Source: TMED23 sp964566055 (lineage in GTDB: Bacteria > Pseudomonadota > Alphaproteobacteria > Rhodospirillales > UBA2165). From it: a DNA stretch of 64,000 nucleotides. The stretch spans positions 1-64,000 of the forward strand of contig CAZMHI010000012.1 in the NCBI GenBank assembly GCA_964566055.1. Direction: 5' to 3'. A program made the position numbers and the translations under genes. Shown one piece after another: positions 1-7,608 of the stretch (positions are counted from its first letter, which is position 1; each line of letters starts with the position of its first letter). A model generated the notes under the pieces. That model did not search any database, had not been told where the DNA came from, and saw only the letters and a program-made list of their open reading frames with translations.

Positions 1-357
1 TGCAAAAATCTGTTTTTGAAAGATAAAAAGGGGGTGTTCTGGCTATTCGTTACCTTGGAAGAAAAGCGCGTCAATATGAACCTGCTGCAAAAAGCCTTGG
101 GCGCTGCGCGGTTGTCCTTCGGCAAAGCCGACTTAATGGTTGAGTATCTGGGTATCGAGCCCGGCTCAGTGACACCCTTTGCCGCCATCAATGAGACCTC
201 GCGGGTGGTTCAATTTGTCTTGGATGAAGAAATGCTGGCCCACGAGACGCTCAATTATCACCCCCTGCATAACGCCGCGACAACAACGATAAAATCGGCT
301 GATTTATTGCTATTTTTAAAAGATTGCGGGCACGAGGCGCGGATTGTCGCGATTTAA
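1..357 (+). CDS. Prolyl-tRNA editing (YbaK/ProX-type) protein, 5' truncated
   Basis: The reading frame is open from base 1 to the TAA at 355-357, so the N-terminus lies outside the window; the TTG at 16 is probably not a start. The visible text (CKNLFLKDKKGVFWLFV, then RLSFGKADLMVEYLGIEPGS and VTPFAAIN) matches the C-terminal two-thirds of the YbaK/ProX family. These free-standing proteins hydrolyse Ala or Cys mischarged on tRNA-Pro in the cytosol. The conserved GxxPGSVTPFA segment and the late H-P-L-N/H stretch are present. Family assignment is firm; substrate (Ala versus Cys) is not decidable here. Confidence 0.85.
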   Translation, partial: CKNLFLKDKKGVFWLFVTLEEKRVNMNLLQKALGAARLSFGKADLMVEYLGIEPGSVTPFAAINETSRVVQFVLDEEMLAHETLNYHPLHNAATTTIKSADLLLFLKDCGHEARIVAI

Positions 358-443
358 CGCGTTCCACGCTTGCATATGAGCAATCTTGTGCCAATTATGC
401 AGTTAAATAGAGCAACTTTAGAGTTTTAGACGAAAGCAGAAAT

Positions 444-1376
444 ATGACAGCGATACTTGATGGTGATGGCACTGAAGCAGAAATAACTCCACCCGCCGAC
501 AGTGGCGGCGGCGGCCTGATCACCGAATCTGATACCGAGCGTTTTGCCGAAGATGTTATCAATGCCTCGGCCCAAGTGCCGGTGATTGTTGATTTTTGGG
601 CGCCCTGGTGCGAACCCTGCAAACAATTGACGCCAGTGCTCGAAAAACTTGTTAACGAATATGGCGGTCAGGTGAGGCTGGTTAAAATCAATATTGACGA
701 TAACCAGGCTCTGGCGCAGCAATTACGCGTGCAGTCGATCCCGATGGTCTATGCTTTTAAAGATGGCCGCCCGGCGGATGCCTTTAATGGCGTGATACCG
801 GAAGGTCAGCTGCGTCAGTTTATCGAAAAGCTGACCGGTGGCGCCGGCTCGCCTATTGATCAGGCGATGGAGCAAGCAAATGGCCTCTTGGCAGCTGGTG
901 ATCCGACCACCGCCAGTGCTATTTTCAATCAAATATTGGCGCAAGACAGCTTAAATGCAGATGCCCATGCCGGCATCCTGAAATGCCTGATGGCGTCGGG
1001 GGAAATGGATCAGGCGCGGAATTATCTCGCCGGCCTGACGGAAGAATTACTAACCACAGCACCGATTTCCGCTGTGCAGACTGCTCTCGAACTAGATGAA
1101 CAAACAGCAGATAGCGGCGAAGCAGATGAACTTAAAGCCGCCGTTGAGGCCAATCCGGATGATCATCAGGCGCGCTATGATTATGCCTTGGCGCTTTATG
1201 GCGGCGGGCAAACCGAGGCAGCGATTGAAGAGCTGGTTGAAATTCTTAAACGCAACCGGAGCTGGAACGATGAGGCGGCGAAGGCTCAGCTGCTGAAGAT
1301 ATTTGAAGCTTTAGGTCATGCTGATCCAATGACGGTTGAAGGCCGCCGCAAAATGTCGGCGGTATTGTTCTCGTAA
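444..1376 (+). CDS. CnoX/YbbN-like thioredoxin-TPR co-chaperone
   Basis: The 310-residue protein has a disordered Gly-rich N-terminus (1-25). A thioredoxin domain follows (about 28-130), with WAPWCEPCK (Cys56, Cys59) and a cis-Pro segment QSIPMVYAF. The C-terminal half is helical and TPR-like (about 140-300). This is the architecture of YbbN/CnoX, a holdase that also protects substrate cysteines and hands clients to GroEL/DnaK. Unlike E. coli YbbN, the CxxC is intact, as in the redox-active alphaproteobacterial versions. Its TAA stop shares one base with the ATG of the next gene, so the two are probably translationally coupled. Confidence 0.88.
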   Translation: MTAILDGDGTEAEITPPADSGGGGLITESDTERFAEDVINASAQVPVIVDFWAPWCEPCKQLTPVLEKLVNEYGGQVRLVKINIDDNQALAQQLRVQSIPMVYAFKDGRPADAFNGVIPEGQLRQFIEKLTGGAGSPIDQAMEQANGLLAAGDPTTASAIFNQILAQDSLNADAHAGILKCLMASGEMDQARNYLAGLTEELLTTAPISAVQTALELDEQTADSGEADELKAAVEANPDDHQARYDYALALYGGGQTEAAIEELVEILKRNRSWNDEAAKAQLLKIFEALGHADPMTVEGRRKMSAVLFS

Positions 1377-2047
1377 TGCCGCAAGTTTTGGCTGACCCCT
1401 TCGGCTTACCTCTCGAAGACCTGCCGCACGTACTGCCGATCTTTCCCCTGCCCGGCGCCATGCTGCTGCCCCATGGCCGTATGCCGCTCAATATATTCGA
1501 GCCCCGCTACCTCAACATGGTGCTGGATAGTCTCAAAGAAAGTCGTTTGATTGGTATGGTGCAGCCGCTGGAAATGCTGCCCGATCCGGTGCCGGCGGCA
1601 ACGGAGCTGTTTCACATCGGCTGTGCCGGTCGCATTGTCGCTTTTGCCGAAAGTGAGGATGGCCGTATCTTGATGACCTTGCAGGGTGTCTGCCGCTTTA
1701 AAATTATTAAAGAGCTCGATAGTCCCCATGATTACCGGAGCGTTGAACCTGATTTTGCCAGTTTCAAGGACGATCTTGATTTTGATGATCCGGGTATTAA
1801 TCGGGATGGCTTATTGGCGATACTAAAAGATTATCTCGAACTCAAAGGCATCAAAATCGATTGGGACGGCTTGGCCAAGGCCGATGATCGATTTTTGGTC
1901 GCGACCCTTGGCATGATGAACCCATTTGATTACCGGGAAAAACAGGCTATTCTGGAGGCGCGAGACATTGCCGACATGGTCGACGTGATGACGTCCTTAA
2001 TGGAAATGGAACTGGCCAGCGGCGGCGATGCCGCGACAAAACATTAA
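1376..2047 (+). CDS. LON peptidase substrate-binding (LAN domain) protein
   Basis: The 223-residue protein begins with DLPHVLPIFPLPGAMLLPHG and NIFEPRYLNM, the signature of the Lon N-terminal substrate-binding domain. No AAA or protease domain follows. Stand-alone proteins of this kind are common in alphaproteobacteria next to a thioredoxin/YbbN gene, which is the arrangement here. Their biochemical role is not established; substrate recognition or delivery is inferred from the domain only. The ATG overlaps the upstream stop by one base (TAATG), and the Trm112-like gene follows 27 bp later, suggesting a three-gene operon. Confidence 0.85.
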   Translation: MPQVLADPFGLPLEDLPHVLPIFPLPGAMLLPHGRMPLNIFEPRYLNMVLDSLKESRLIGMVQPLEMLPDPVPAATELFHIGCAGRIVAFAESEDGRILMTLQGVCRFKIIKELDSPHDYRSVEPDFASFKDDLDFDDPGINRDGLLAILKDYLELKGIKIDWDGLAKADDRFLVATLGMMNPFDYREKQAILEARDIADMVDVMTSLMEMELASGGDAATKH

Positions 2048-2074
2048 CACCAAATGTAAAAGAATGAGAGTGCT

Positions 2075-2254
2075 ATGAATACGCAACCCGTTGATCCCAA
2101 GCTGCTTGAAATTCTGGTCTGTCCAGTGACCAAAGGGCCGCTGCGCTACGATACCGAAAAGCAGGAGCTGATCAGCGACCAGGCCAAACTCGCCTACCCC
2201 ATCCGCGACGGCATTCCGATTATGCTGGCCGATGAAGCCCGGGAAATAGACTAG
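2075..2254 (+). CDS. Trm112-family small protein (YcaR-like)
   Basis: The ORF encodes 59 residues: MNTQPVDPKLLEILVCPVTK, then GPLRYD, AYPIRDGIPIML and a terminal acidic stretch. The LLEILVCPVTKGPL and YPIRDGIPIML motifs are those of bacterial Trm112-like/YcaR proteins. Only one Cys of the ancestral zinc knuckle remains (Cys16), as is usual in proteobacterial members. Eukaryotic and archaeal Trm112 activates methyltransferases; the bacterial role is not settled. The gene is easily missed by length cut-offs. Its TAG (2252-2254) overlaps, in antisense, the stop of the convergent hydroxylase gene. Confidence 0.88.
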   Translation: MNTQPVDPKLLEILVCPVTKGPLRYDTEKQELISDQAKLAYPIRDGIPIMLADEAREID

Positions 2255-3495
2255 AGAGCCTCACCTTTAAGCAGGCGCGGCAGGTTGCCGGTCGAGCCCA
2301 TCGCATGGCGCATGAAAACTTTTTTGAGGGGGCCAGCCTTATCGACGGCGGCGAGGCCGATATCCCGGGCCAGTTTGAGCGGTGCAATATCGTTCGAGAA
2401 CAAACGGTTTAGCCCGTCTGTCATCGCCAGCATTAAAGTATTATCAAAGCGCCGCCACTGTTCATACTGATCGAGTACACTGGAGGTTCCAATGTCGAGA
2501 CCGAGCCGCCTGGCATCGGTCAGCACTTCCGCCAAAGCCGCAACGTCCCGCAATCCCATATTAAGCCCCTGCCCGGCAATCGGATGCATACCGTGGGAGG
2601 CGTCACCGACCAGCACCAAACGCTCGGCTATGCTGGTTTCGGCATACTGCAACGTTAGCGGATAAGTCCAGCGCGGCCCGATAAACTCTACTTTGCCCAA
2701 AAAATCACCGAAGCGCTGGTTAAACTCCCGGGCAAAATCCTTTTCCGGCAGCGCCATGATGCTTTCAACCAGCTCATCTTTTTCCGTCCAGACAATCGAA
2801 GAGCGATTGTTTCTGCCGTTTTCACCAGGGAGCGGAAGTATGGCGAACGGGCCGGCGGGTAAAAAATGCTCATGGGCGACATTGTGATGGGGAATTTCGT
2901 GCTCAACTGTGAGTACGATCCCGGTCTGATGATAGGACCAGCTGGTGAGTTTGATACCGGCGTCTGTTCTAATTTGCGATTGCCGGCCATCGGCGCCAAC
3001 CAGCAAGCTGGCTTTAATGCAGCGGCCATCTGACAACTCAGCCTGCACCTCTGCCGGATTATAGGTGATATCTTTCAGCTTGGCTGGCGCAAGATAGGTC
3101 AGGGTATCCAGTTCTTTCAGCCGGGCAAAGACTGCTTGGCGGAAATGCCGGTTCTCAACCATATAACCGAAGGCATCCTCGCCGATATCTTCATGGTCGT
3201 AATGGAGAAACAAACGAGACTCACCATCGGCAACGCGAATATCCAGTATCGGGGCAAAATTTTGATCAAGATTTCGCCACATGCCAATCTGGTCGAGCAT
3301 TTTCTTCGGCGCTTCGGCGATGGCTGAGGCGCGGCCGTCAAACTCATCGGTGGTTTGGTGAGATTGATCAAGGCGATCCAGAACAATCACAACAAATCCA
3401 GCTCCGGCGAGTGCGCAGGCCAGACTGCATCCAGCCATGCCACCGCCGACGATTAAAACGTCCGCAGACAGGCTATTTTCTGCTGTTTTTACCAT
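2251..3495 (-). CDS. UbiH/UbiF/VisC-type FAD-dependent hydroxylase
   Basis: The predicted 414-residue class A flavoprotein monooxygenase starts with an FAD-binding Rossmann motif (ADVLIVGGGMAGCSLACAL). It has a mid-protein VGADGRQSQIR (the DG motif) and a late GDASHGMHPIAGQGLNMGLRD that contacts FAD. Family members hydroxylate the ubiquinone ring at C5, C6 or C1 at the membrane. Which position is used here cannot be read from the sequence. I prefer the ATG at 3495 (MVKTAEN) over a TTG 21 bp upstream. It stands alone on the minus strand and ends against the Trm112-like gene. Confidence 0.85.
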   Translation of the reverse strand: MVKTAENSLSADVLIVGGGMAGCSLACALAGAGFVVIVLDRLDQSHQTTDEFDGRASAIAEAPKKMLDQIGMWRNLDQNFAPILDIRVADGESRLFLHYDHEDIGEDAFGYMVENRHFRQAVFARLKELDTLTYLAPAKLKDITYNPAEVQAELSDGRCIKASLLVGADGRQSQIRTDAGIKLTSWSYHQTGIVLTVEHEIPHHNVAHEHFLPAGPFAILPLPGENGRNNRSSIVWTEKDELVESIMALPEKDFAREFNQRFGDFLGKVEFIGPRWTYPLTLQYAETSIAERLVLVGDASHGMHPIAGQGLNMGLRDVAALAEVLTDARRLGLDIGTSSVLDQYEQWRRFDNTLMLAMTDGLNRLFSNDIAPLKLARDIGLAAVDKAGPLKKVFMRHAMGSTGNLPRLLKGEAL

Positions 3496-3540
3496 CCTCA
3501 ACAACTGCGCTCCCAAACAGCCTTTGTCCAGTCTCTATTT

Positions 3541-3598
3541 TTGCCTAAATAATGATCAATTAATAATATCAAGCCAATAATGGCTAATAAATAGGCAA
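3541..3598. promoter_or_regulatory. Nested inverted repeat upstream of the first sigma-54 promoter
   Basis: An outer pair TTGCCTA (3541-3547) and TAGGCAA (3592-3598) encloses an inner palindrome AGCCA-ATAA-TGGCT (3572-3585). It lies about 65-120 bp upstream of the -24 element at 3663, which is where enhancer sites for sigma-54 activators usually sit. It does not match the NtrC consensus, so a regulatory role is only inferred. Confidence 0.3.
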
Positions 3599-3662
3599 TA
3601 ATTTATACTAGCGACCCTCTGAAATTGATCTAACTCCTTATATCTAAACGTTTTTACGAGTC

Positions 3663-3678
3663 TGGCACGGTTCTTGGA
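3663..3678 (+). promoter_or_regulatory. Sigma-54 (-24/-12) promoter for PII-Amt
   Basis: TGGCACGGTTCTTGGA matches the RpoN consensus TGGCACG-N4-TTGCA at all fixed positions except one (GG instead of GC in the -12 half). It ends about 100 bp before the PII start at 3782. Nitrogen-regulated glnK-amtB operons are classically transcribed by RNA polymerase-sigma54 under NtrC control, so sequence and context agree. Confidence 0.85.
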
Positions 3679-3781
3679 ATGTAACTGCCATCGAGCCAAA
3701 GACAGGCTTAGTCCGCAATTGATTTTTTGAGGGCAAGTGTCGTGGCAATTGAGTAAACGCTTTTTAGAAAGGAGTCGCGAG

Positions 3782-4120
3782 ATGAAACTCATCACAGCGA
3801 TTGTAAAACCAGCCAAGCTGGAAGATGTCAGAACCGCTTTGGTGGATGTTGGCATTCAAGGTTTGACGTCAAGCGAAGTATCAGGCTTTGGCCGTCAAAA
3901 AGGACATACTGAAATTTATCGCGGCGCGGAATATGCCATCAGTTTTGTACCGAAAACAAAAATCGAAATTGCCGTATCTGACGATCAAGTCGATGCGGTC
4001 ATTGAAGCCATCTCGGGTGCGGCCGGTTCCGGCAATATCGGTGATGGCAAAATCTTCGTTTTAGATCTGGGTCAGGCCGTCCGCATTCGCACCGGCGAAA
4101 CCGGCGACGAAGCCCTTTAA
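3782..4120 (+). CDS. glnK: PII nitrogen-regulatory protein (GlnK/GlnB type), copy 1
   Basis: This is a 112-residue trimeric signal protein that binds ATP/ADP and 2-oxoglutarate and controls the neighbouring ammonium channel. It starts MKLITAIVKPAKLEDVR. The T-loop reads GRQKGHTEIYRGAEY, so the uridylylation tyrosine (Tyr51) is present, and GDGKIFV plus VRIRTGE close the nucleotide site. The ATG at 3782 has a good ribosome site (AAAGGAG); the open frame extends further upstream without a plausible start. It lies 20 bp before amt. GlnK is the likely class from linkage to amt. The T-loop and the stretch around it are almost identical to copy 2 at 7166. Confidence 0.93.
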   Translation: MKLITAIVKPAKLEDVRTALVDVGIQGLTSSEVSGFGRQKGHTEIYRGAEYAISFVPKTKIEIAVSDDQVDAVIEAISGAAGSGNIGDGKIFVLDLGQAVRIRTGETGDEAL

Positions 4121-4140
4121 TCGATACCAGGAGTAATACA

Positions 4141-5442
4141 ATGACTAAGATATTTAAGATGACATCTCTGCTGGCGATTATTGCGGCAGGTATTGTCTTT
4201 ATGATTGATCCTGCTCTGGCAGCAGATGAAAAACCCAAACTTGATACCGGCGATACGGCCTGGTTGCTGACCTCGACGGCAATCGTTCTGATGATGACGA
4301 TCCCAGGCCTGGCACTATTTTACGGCGGTATGACCCGGAAGAAAAACGTGCTGGCAACGTTGATGCAAAGCTTTGCCATTACCTGTCTGATCTCGGTGAT
4401 TTGGATGGTGATCGGCTACAGCCTCGCTTTTTCCAAGGGCGGTAATGCCTATGTTGGTAATTTTGACCTCGCCTTTTTGGAACATCTGACTGTTGGCGCC
4501 ATTAACGGCACCATTCCGGATTCATTATTTGTCGTTTTCCAAATGACCTTTGCCATCATTACCGCGGCTTTGATCACCGGCGCGGTGGCCGAACGGATGA
4601 AATTCTCGGCTCTTCTCTGGTTTGTCGGACTTTGGTCGATCGTGGTTTACTCGCCTGTAACCTTCTGGGTGTGGGGCGGCGGCTTCTTAGGCGATGCCGG
4701 TGTGCTTGATTTTGCCGGTGGTACGGTTGTTCATATTAACTCAGGTATCGCGGCACTGGTTGCTTGTATCATGCTCGGTAAACGCAAAGGCTACGGCGTT
4801 GAAAACCTGGCGCCTCATAACCTCGTTCTTACCGTTATCGGTGGCGCGATGTTGTGGGTCGGCTGGTTCGGCTTCAACGGCGGCTCAGCCTTAGGCGCTA
4901 ATGGTGGTGCAGCTATGGCCATGACCGTGACGCAAATTGCCGCAGCAGCAGCTGGTCTTGCCTGGATGATTGCTGAATGGGTCAGCCAAAAGAAACCAAC
5001 CGTACTTGGTATTGTTTCTGGTGCTGTCGCCGGTTTGGTGGCGATCACCCCCGCTTCCGGCTTTGTCGGTCCGAAAGGCGCCTTGGCAATCGGTATCCTC
5101 GCTGGTCTGGTTTGTTTCTGGGGCGCGACCTCGCTCAAGCACAAACTCGGCTATGACGATTCACTTGATGTCTTTGCCGTGCATGGTCTTGGTGGCATCA
5201 CCGGTGCAATCCTGACAGGTGTCTTTGCTGTCGAAGCAATTGGCGGCACGGCCGGCGCCCTTGAAGGTAACGTTGCTCAGATCGGCACACAGCTTTACGG
5301 CATCGTTGCAACCATTGTCTGGAGTGCGGTCGCCTCGGCGGTCATCCTCTTCGTGGTTGATAAAACAATCGGTCTTCGTGTCGACAGTGATGCCGAAGCC
5401 GAAGGCCTGGATCTCAGCCAGCATGGCGAGATGATCCACTAG
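4141..5442 (+). CDS. amtB: Ammonium transporter (AmtB family), copy 1
   Basis: The 433-residue protein has a cleavable signal sequence (ending PALAADEKPK), then about eleven membrane helices. Family landmarks are DTAWLLTSTAIVLMMTIPGL, ALFYGGMTRKKNVL, the GTVVHINSG segment with the first pore histidine, and DDSLDVFAVHGLGGI with the second. The C-terminal tail ends DLSQHGEMIH, the cytosolic region that GlnK clamps. It moves ammonium/ammonia across the inner membrane. It follows PII by 20 bp and is followed by a strong hairpin. Confidence 0.95.
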   Translation: MTKIFKMTSLLAIIAAGIVFMIDPALAADEKPKLDTGDTAWLLTSTAIVLMMTIPGLALFYGGMTRKKNVLATLMQSFAITCLISVIWMVIGYSLAFSKGGNAYVGNFDLAFLEHLTVGAINGTIPDSLFVVFQMTFAIITAALITGAVAERMKFSALLWFVGLWSIVVYSPVTFWVWGGGFLGDAGVLDFAGGTVVHINSGIAALVACIMLGKRKGYGVENLAPHNLVLTVIGGAMLWVGWFGFNGGSALGANGGAAMAMTVTQIAAAAAGLAWMIAEWVSQKKPTVLGIVSGAVAGLVAITPASGFVGPKGALAIGILAGLVCFWGATSLKHKLGYDDSLDVFAVHGLGGITGAILTGVFAVEAIGGTAGALEGNVAQIGTQLYGIVATIVWSAVASAVILFVVDKTIGLRVDSDAEAEGLDLSQHGEMIH

Positions 5443-5460
5443 CAGGACACTCTCCAAACT

Positions 5461-5502
5461 CAAGAACCCACCCCCTATTGCTTATTCGGGGGTGGGTTCT
5501 TG
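5461..5502 (+). terminator. Hairpin terminator after amtB copy 1
   Basis: A perfect 15-bp inverted repeat (CAAGAACCCACCCCC at 5461-5475 against 5488-5502) closes a 12-base loop. It starts 18 bp after the amtB stop. There is no clear T-run after it, so it may act as an RNA-stability or partial terminator rather than a strict intrinsic one. Confidence 0.65.
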
Positions 5503-5603
5503 AGGTTTAAAAAGTTGCGATGGAACGGGGTTGTCCTCCTTTGTTTTATCGCTCATCCGGACCGTCTTACGCCTGCCACGCCGTGAGACGGTCCAACCTT
5601 TTC

Positions 5604-5620
5604 TGACTAAAAAATAGTCA
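5604..5620. promoter_or_regulatory. 17-bp palindrome, possible activator (NtrC-like) enhancer
   Basis: TGACTA-AAAAA-TAGTCA is a perfect 6-5-6 palindrome about 118 bp upstream of the second -24 element. The NtrC consensus TGCACC-N5-GGTGCA has the same 17-bp geometry but different half-site bases. An activator site is therefore plausible on spacing and symmetry, without proof of which protein binds. Confidence 0.4.
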
Positions 5621-5737
5621 AAGCAGGGTTATTGCTGAAAAAATAATCAAAAATTATCTGTATATATAGCTATTTTAACCAGTAAAACTTCACCTATCTC
5701 ATTGAAAATAAGAGATTAAATAGAATATCTGCTAAAC

Positions 5738-5753
5738 CGGCACGGTTCTTGAA
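5738..5753 (+). promoter_or_regulatory. Sigma-54-like promoter for the second Amt-PII unit
   Basis: CGGCACGGTTCTTGAA differs from the element at 3663 only at the first base and the penultimate base, and shares the same central ten bases. Relative to the TGGCACG-N4-TTGCA consensus it has two mismatches (first base, and A for C in the -12 half). It lies about 95 bp before the Amt start. Confidence 0.7.
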
Positions 5754-5847
5754 ATCTATATCTGGCGTGGCGCACATAAGTTTGGGGGAATTCAGCTGCT
5801 TTGAATTCGAACGCTGCGGGAATGATGTGCAATAGGAGGACAATGTG

Positions 5848-7141
5848 ATGCGCAGATATGCGATCAGTTCAGTGACGATTTTTCTAATCAGTTTAATTTC
5901 TTTAGTGCCAAGCGAGGCCTTGGCTGCTGATAAACTCAGCGGCGGTGATACGGCTTGGATTATTACGGCAACGGCCTTGGTGCTGTTCATGACCATGCCG
6001 GGCCTGGCTTTATTTTATGGCGGTTTGGTGCGCTCGAAGAACGTGCTTTCCGTGCTAATGCAATGTTTTACCATCTGCTGCATGGCCTCCATCGTCTGGC
6101 TGGTCGCAGGCTATAGTATCGCCTTTGGCGGTGGTAATGCCTGGTGGGGTGGCCTGTCAAAGGCTTTCCTGGCAGGGGTTTCGACCGACACACTCTCCGG
6201 CAGTATTCCGGAAGACGTCTTTTTCATGTTCCAGATGACCTTTGCCATTATCACGCCGGCTCTGGTCGTCGGCGCTTATGTCGAGCGCATTAAATTCGGC
6301 GCTGTCGTTTTGTTCAGTGCGTTGTGGCTGATCTTTGTTTATGCCCCTTCAACCCATTGGATTTGGGGCGGTGGTCTGCTGGCTGATCTAGGCTGGGCCA
6401 GCGACGCCCTTAAAGGCTATGCGACGATGGATTTCGCCGGCGGCCTGGTGGTTCACGCCAATGCTGCGGTAGCTGCTATAATCATCGCCAAAGTCCTCGG
6501 TGCCCGCCGCGGCTTCCCCAATGAATTACGTCCGCCGCATAATCCTGGTATGGTGATGATCGGTGCAGCCATGCTGTGGGTTGGCTGGTATGGCTTTAAT
6601 GCAGGCTCTGCCCTGGCTGCCGACGGCAGCGCCGGCATGGCCATGACGGTGACGCATATTTCAGCCTCGACGGCCTGCCTCACCTGGATTTTAATCGAAT
6701 ATATCAAATTCGGTAAACCAAGCTTGGTTGGTATTGCCACCGGTGCGATTGCCGGACTGGCTACCATTACGCCTGGTTCCGGCTTTGTCGGCCCGGTTGG
6801 AGCTTTGGTTTATGGTGTCGCTTCCGGTGCCATTTGTTTCTACATGATCAATGTCGTGAAATCGAAATGGAACATTGATGATTCCCTCGATGTTTTCGCA
6901 GTTCACGGTGTCGGCGGCATTTTGGGTATCTTGCTGACCGCGTTCTTCGCTGATGCCAGCCTCGGCGGCAATGGCCTGCCGGAAGGCGTCACCATGGGAA
7001 CAGCTTTCCTCGGTCAATTGATAGCCACTATCGTCACGGTAGTTTGGGCTGGCGTTGTCGGTTTCATTCTACTTAAAATAACCCAGGCTGTTATGGGCTT
7101 NNNNNNNNNNGTCGCATGGCGAACGTAGTTATGACCTTTAA
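5848..7141 (+). CDS. Ammonium transporter (AmtB family), copy 2, interrupted by an assembly gap
   Basis: Signal sequence (ending ALAADKLSG) and Amt landmarks are present: DTAWIITATALVLFMTMPGL, ALFYGGLVRSKNVL, GGLVVHANA and DDSLDVFAVHGVGGI. Ten Ns (7101-7110) fall in the C-terminal tail. Read straight through, the frame stops at 7128. The bases after the gap encode SHGERSYDL-stop (7112-7141) in another frame, the typical Amt tail, so the true missing length must be a multiple of three and differs from the ten Ns. By comparison with copy 1, roughly twenty residues are missing. Start ATG 5848 follows AGGAGG; a GTG lies one codon earlier. Confidence 0.92.
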
Positions 7142-7165
7142 GATCGATAAAAAGGAGCGACGCTC

Positions 7166-7504
7166 ATGAAGTATATTGTAGCAATCATCAAACCGTCTAA
7201 GTTGGATACGGTACGGGAAGCGCTTATGGAAGTCGGTGTCCAAGGTCTGACCACCAGTGAAGTTTCGGGCTTTGGCCGTCAAAAAGGTCATACCGAGATT
7301 TATCGCGGCGCCGAATATGCCATCAGCTTTGTACCAAAAACCAAAATCGAGATCGCCGTCTCTGATGATATGGCCGACCGGGTTGTTGAAACCATTCGCA
7401 ACGAAGCCGGCTCGGAAAATATTGGTGATGGCAAAATCTTTGTCTACGAGTTGGCCGATGCGGTGCGTATCCGGACCGGTGAACGCGGCAACGAGGCACT
7501 TTAA
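7166..7504 (+). CDS. PII nitrogen-regulatory protein (GlnK/GlnB type), copy 2
   Basis: Another 112-residue PII protein: MKYIVAIIKPSKLDTVREAL, T-loop GRQKGHTEIYRGAEY with Tyr51, then SENIGDGKIFVYEL and VRIRTGE. It lies 24 bp after the Amt copy 2 stop, with AAGGAG upstream of the ATG, so here PII follows the transporter rather than preceding it. It should trimerise, sense 2-oxoglutarate/ATP and gate its partner Amt; hetero-trimers with copy 1 are possible. Which copy acts as GlnB (on NtrB or GlnE) cannot be told from sequence. Confidence 0.93.
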   Translation: MKYIVAIIKPSKLDTVREALMEVGVQGLTTSEVSGFGRQKGHTEIYRGAEYAISFVPKTKIEIAVSDDMADRVVETIRNEAGSENIGDGKIFVYELADAVRIRTGERGNEAL

Positions 7505-7572
7505 AATTTAATTATCTCTCCGTCAGCTGCTTGTGAGAGCGGTTGAGGCGAGTTAAAACTATCTGAACTTTA

Positions 7573-7602
7573 AAGCCCCGCTTTAGGCGGGGCTTATTTT
7601 TT
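7573..7602 (+). terminator. Intrinsic terminator after PII copy 2
   Basis: A 9-bp GC-rich stem AAGCCCCGC/GCGGGGCTT (7573-7581/7587-7595) with a 5-base loop is followed by ATTTTTT. This is a textbook rho-independent terminator closing the Amt-PII unit, immediately ahead of the aminotransferase gene. Confidence 0.92.
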
Positions 7603-7608
7603 AAGGCG

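Larger units (their letters stand above)
5503..5847. other. Intergenic region between the two Amt units
   Basis: No gene is seen in these 345 bases. They hold a 9-bp hairpin GGACCGTCT...AGACGGTCC (5559-5567/5586-5594), a 17-bp palindrome (5604-5620), a sigma-54-like element (5738-5753) and an AGGAGG ribosome site (5834-5839) for the second Amt gene. The region is AT-rich between 5600 and 5735. Confidence 0.7.
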
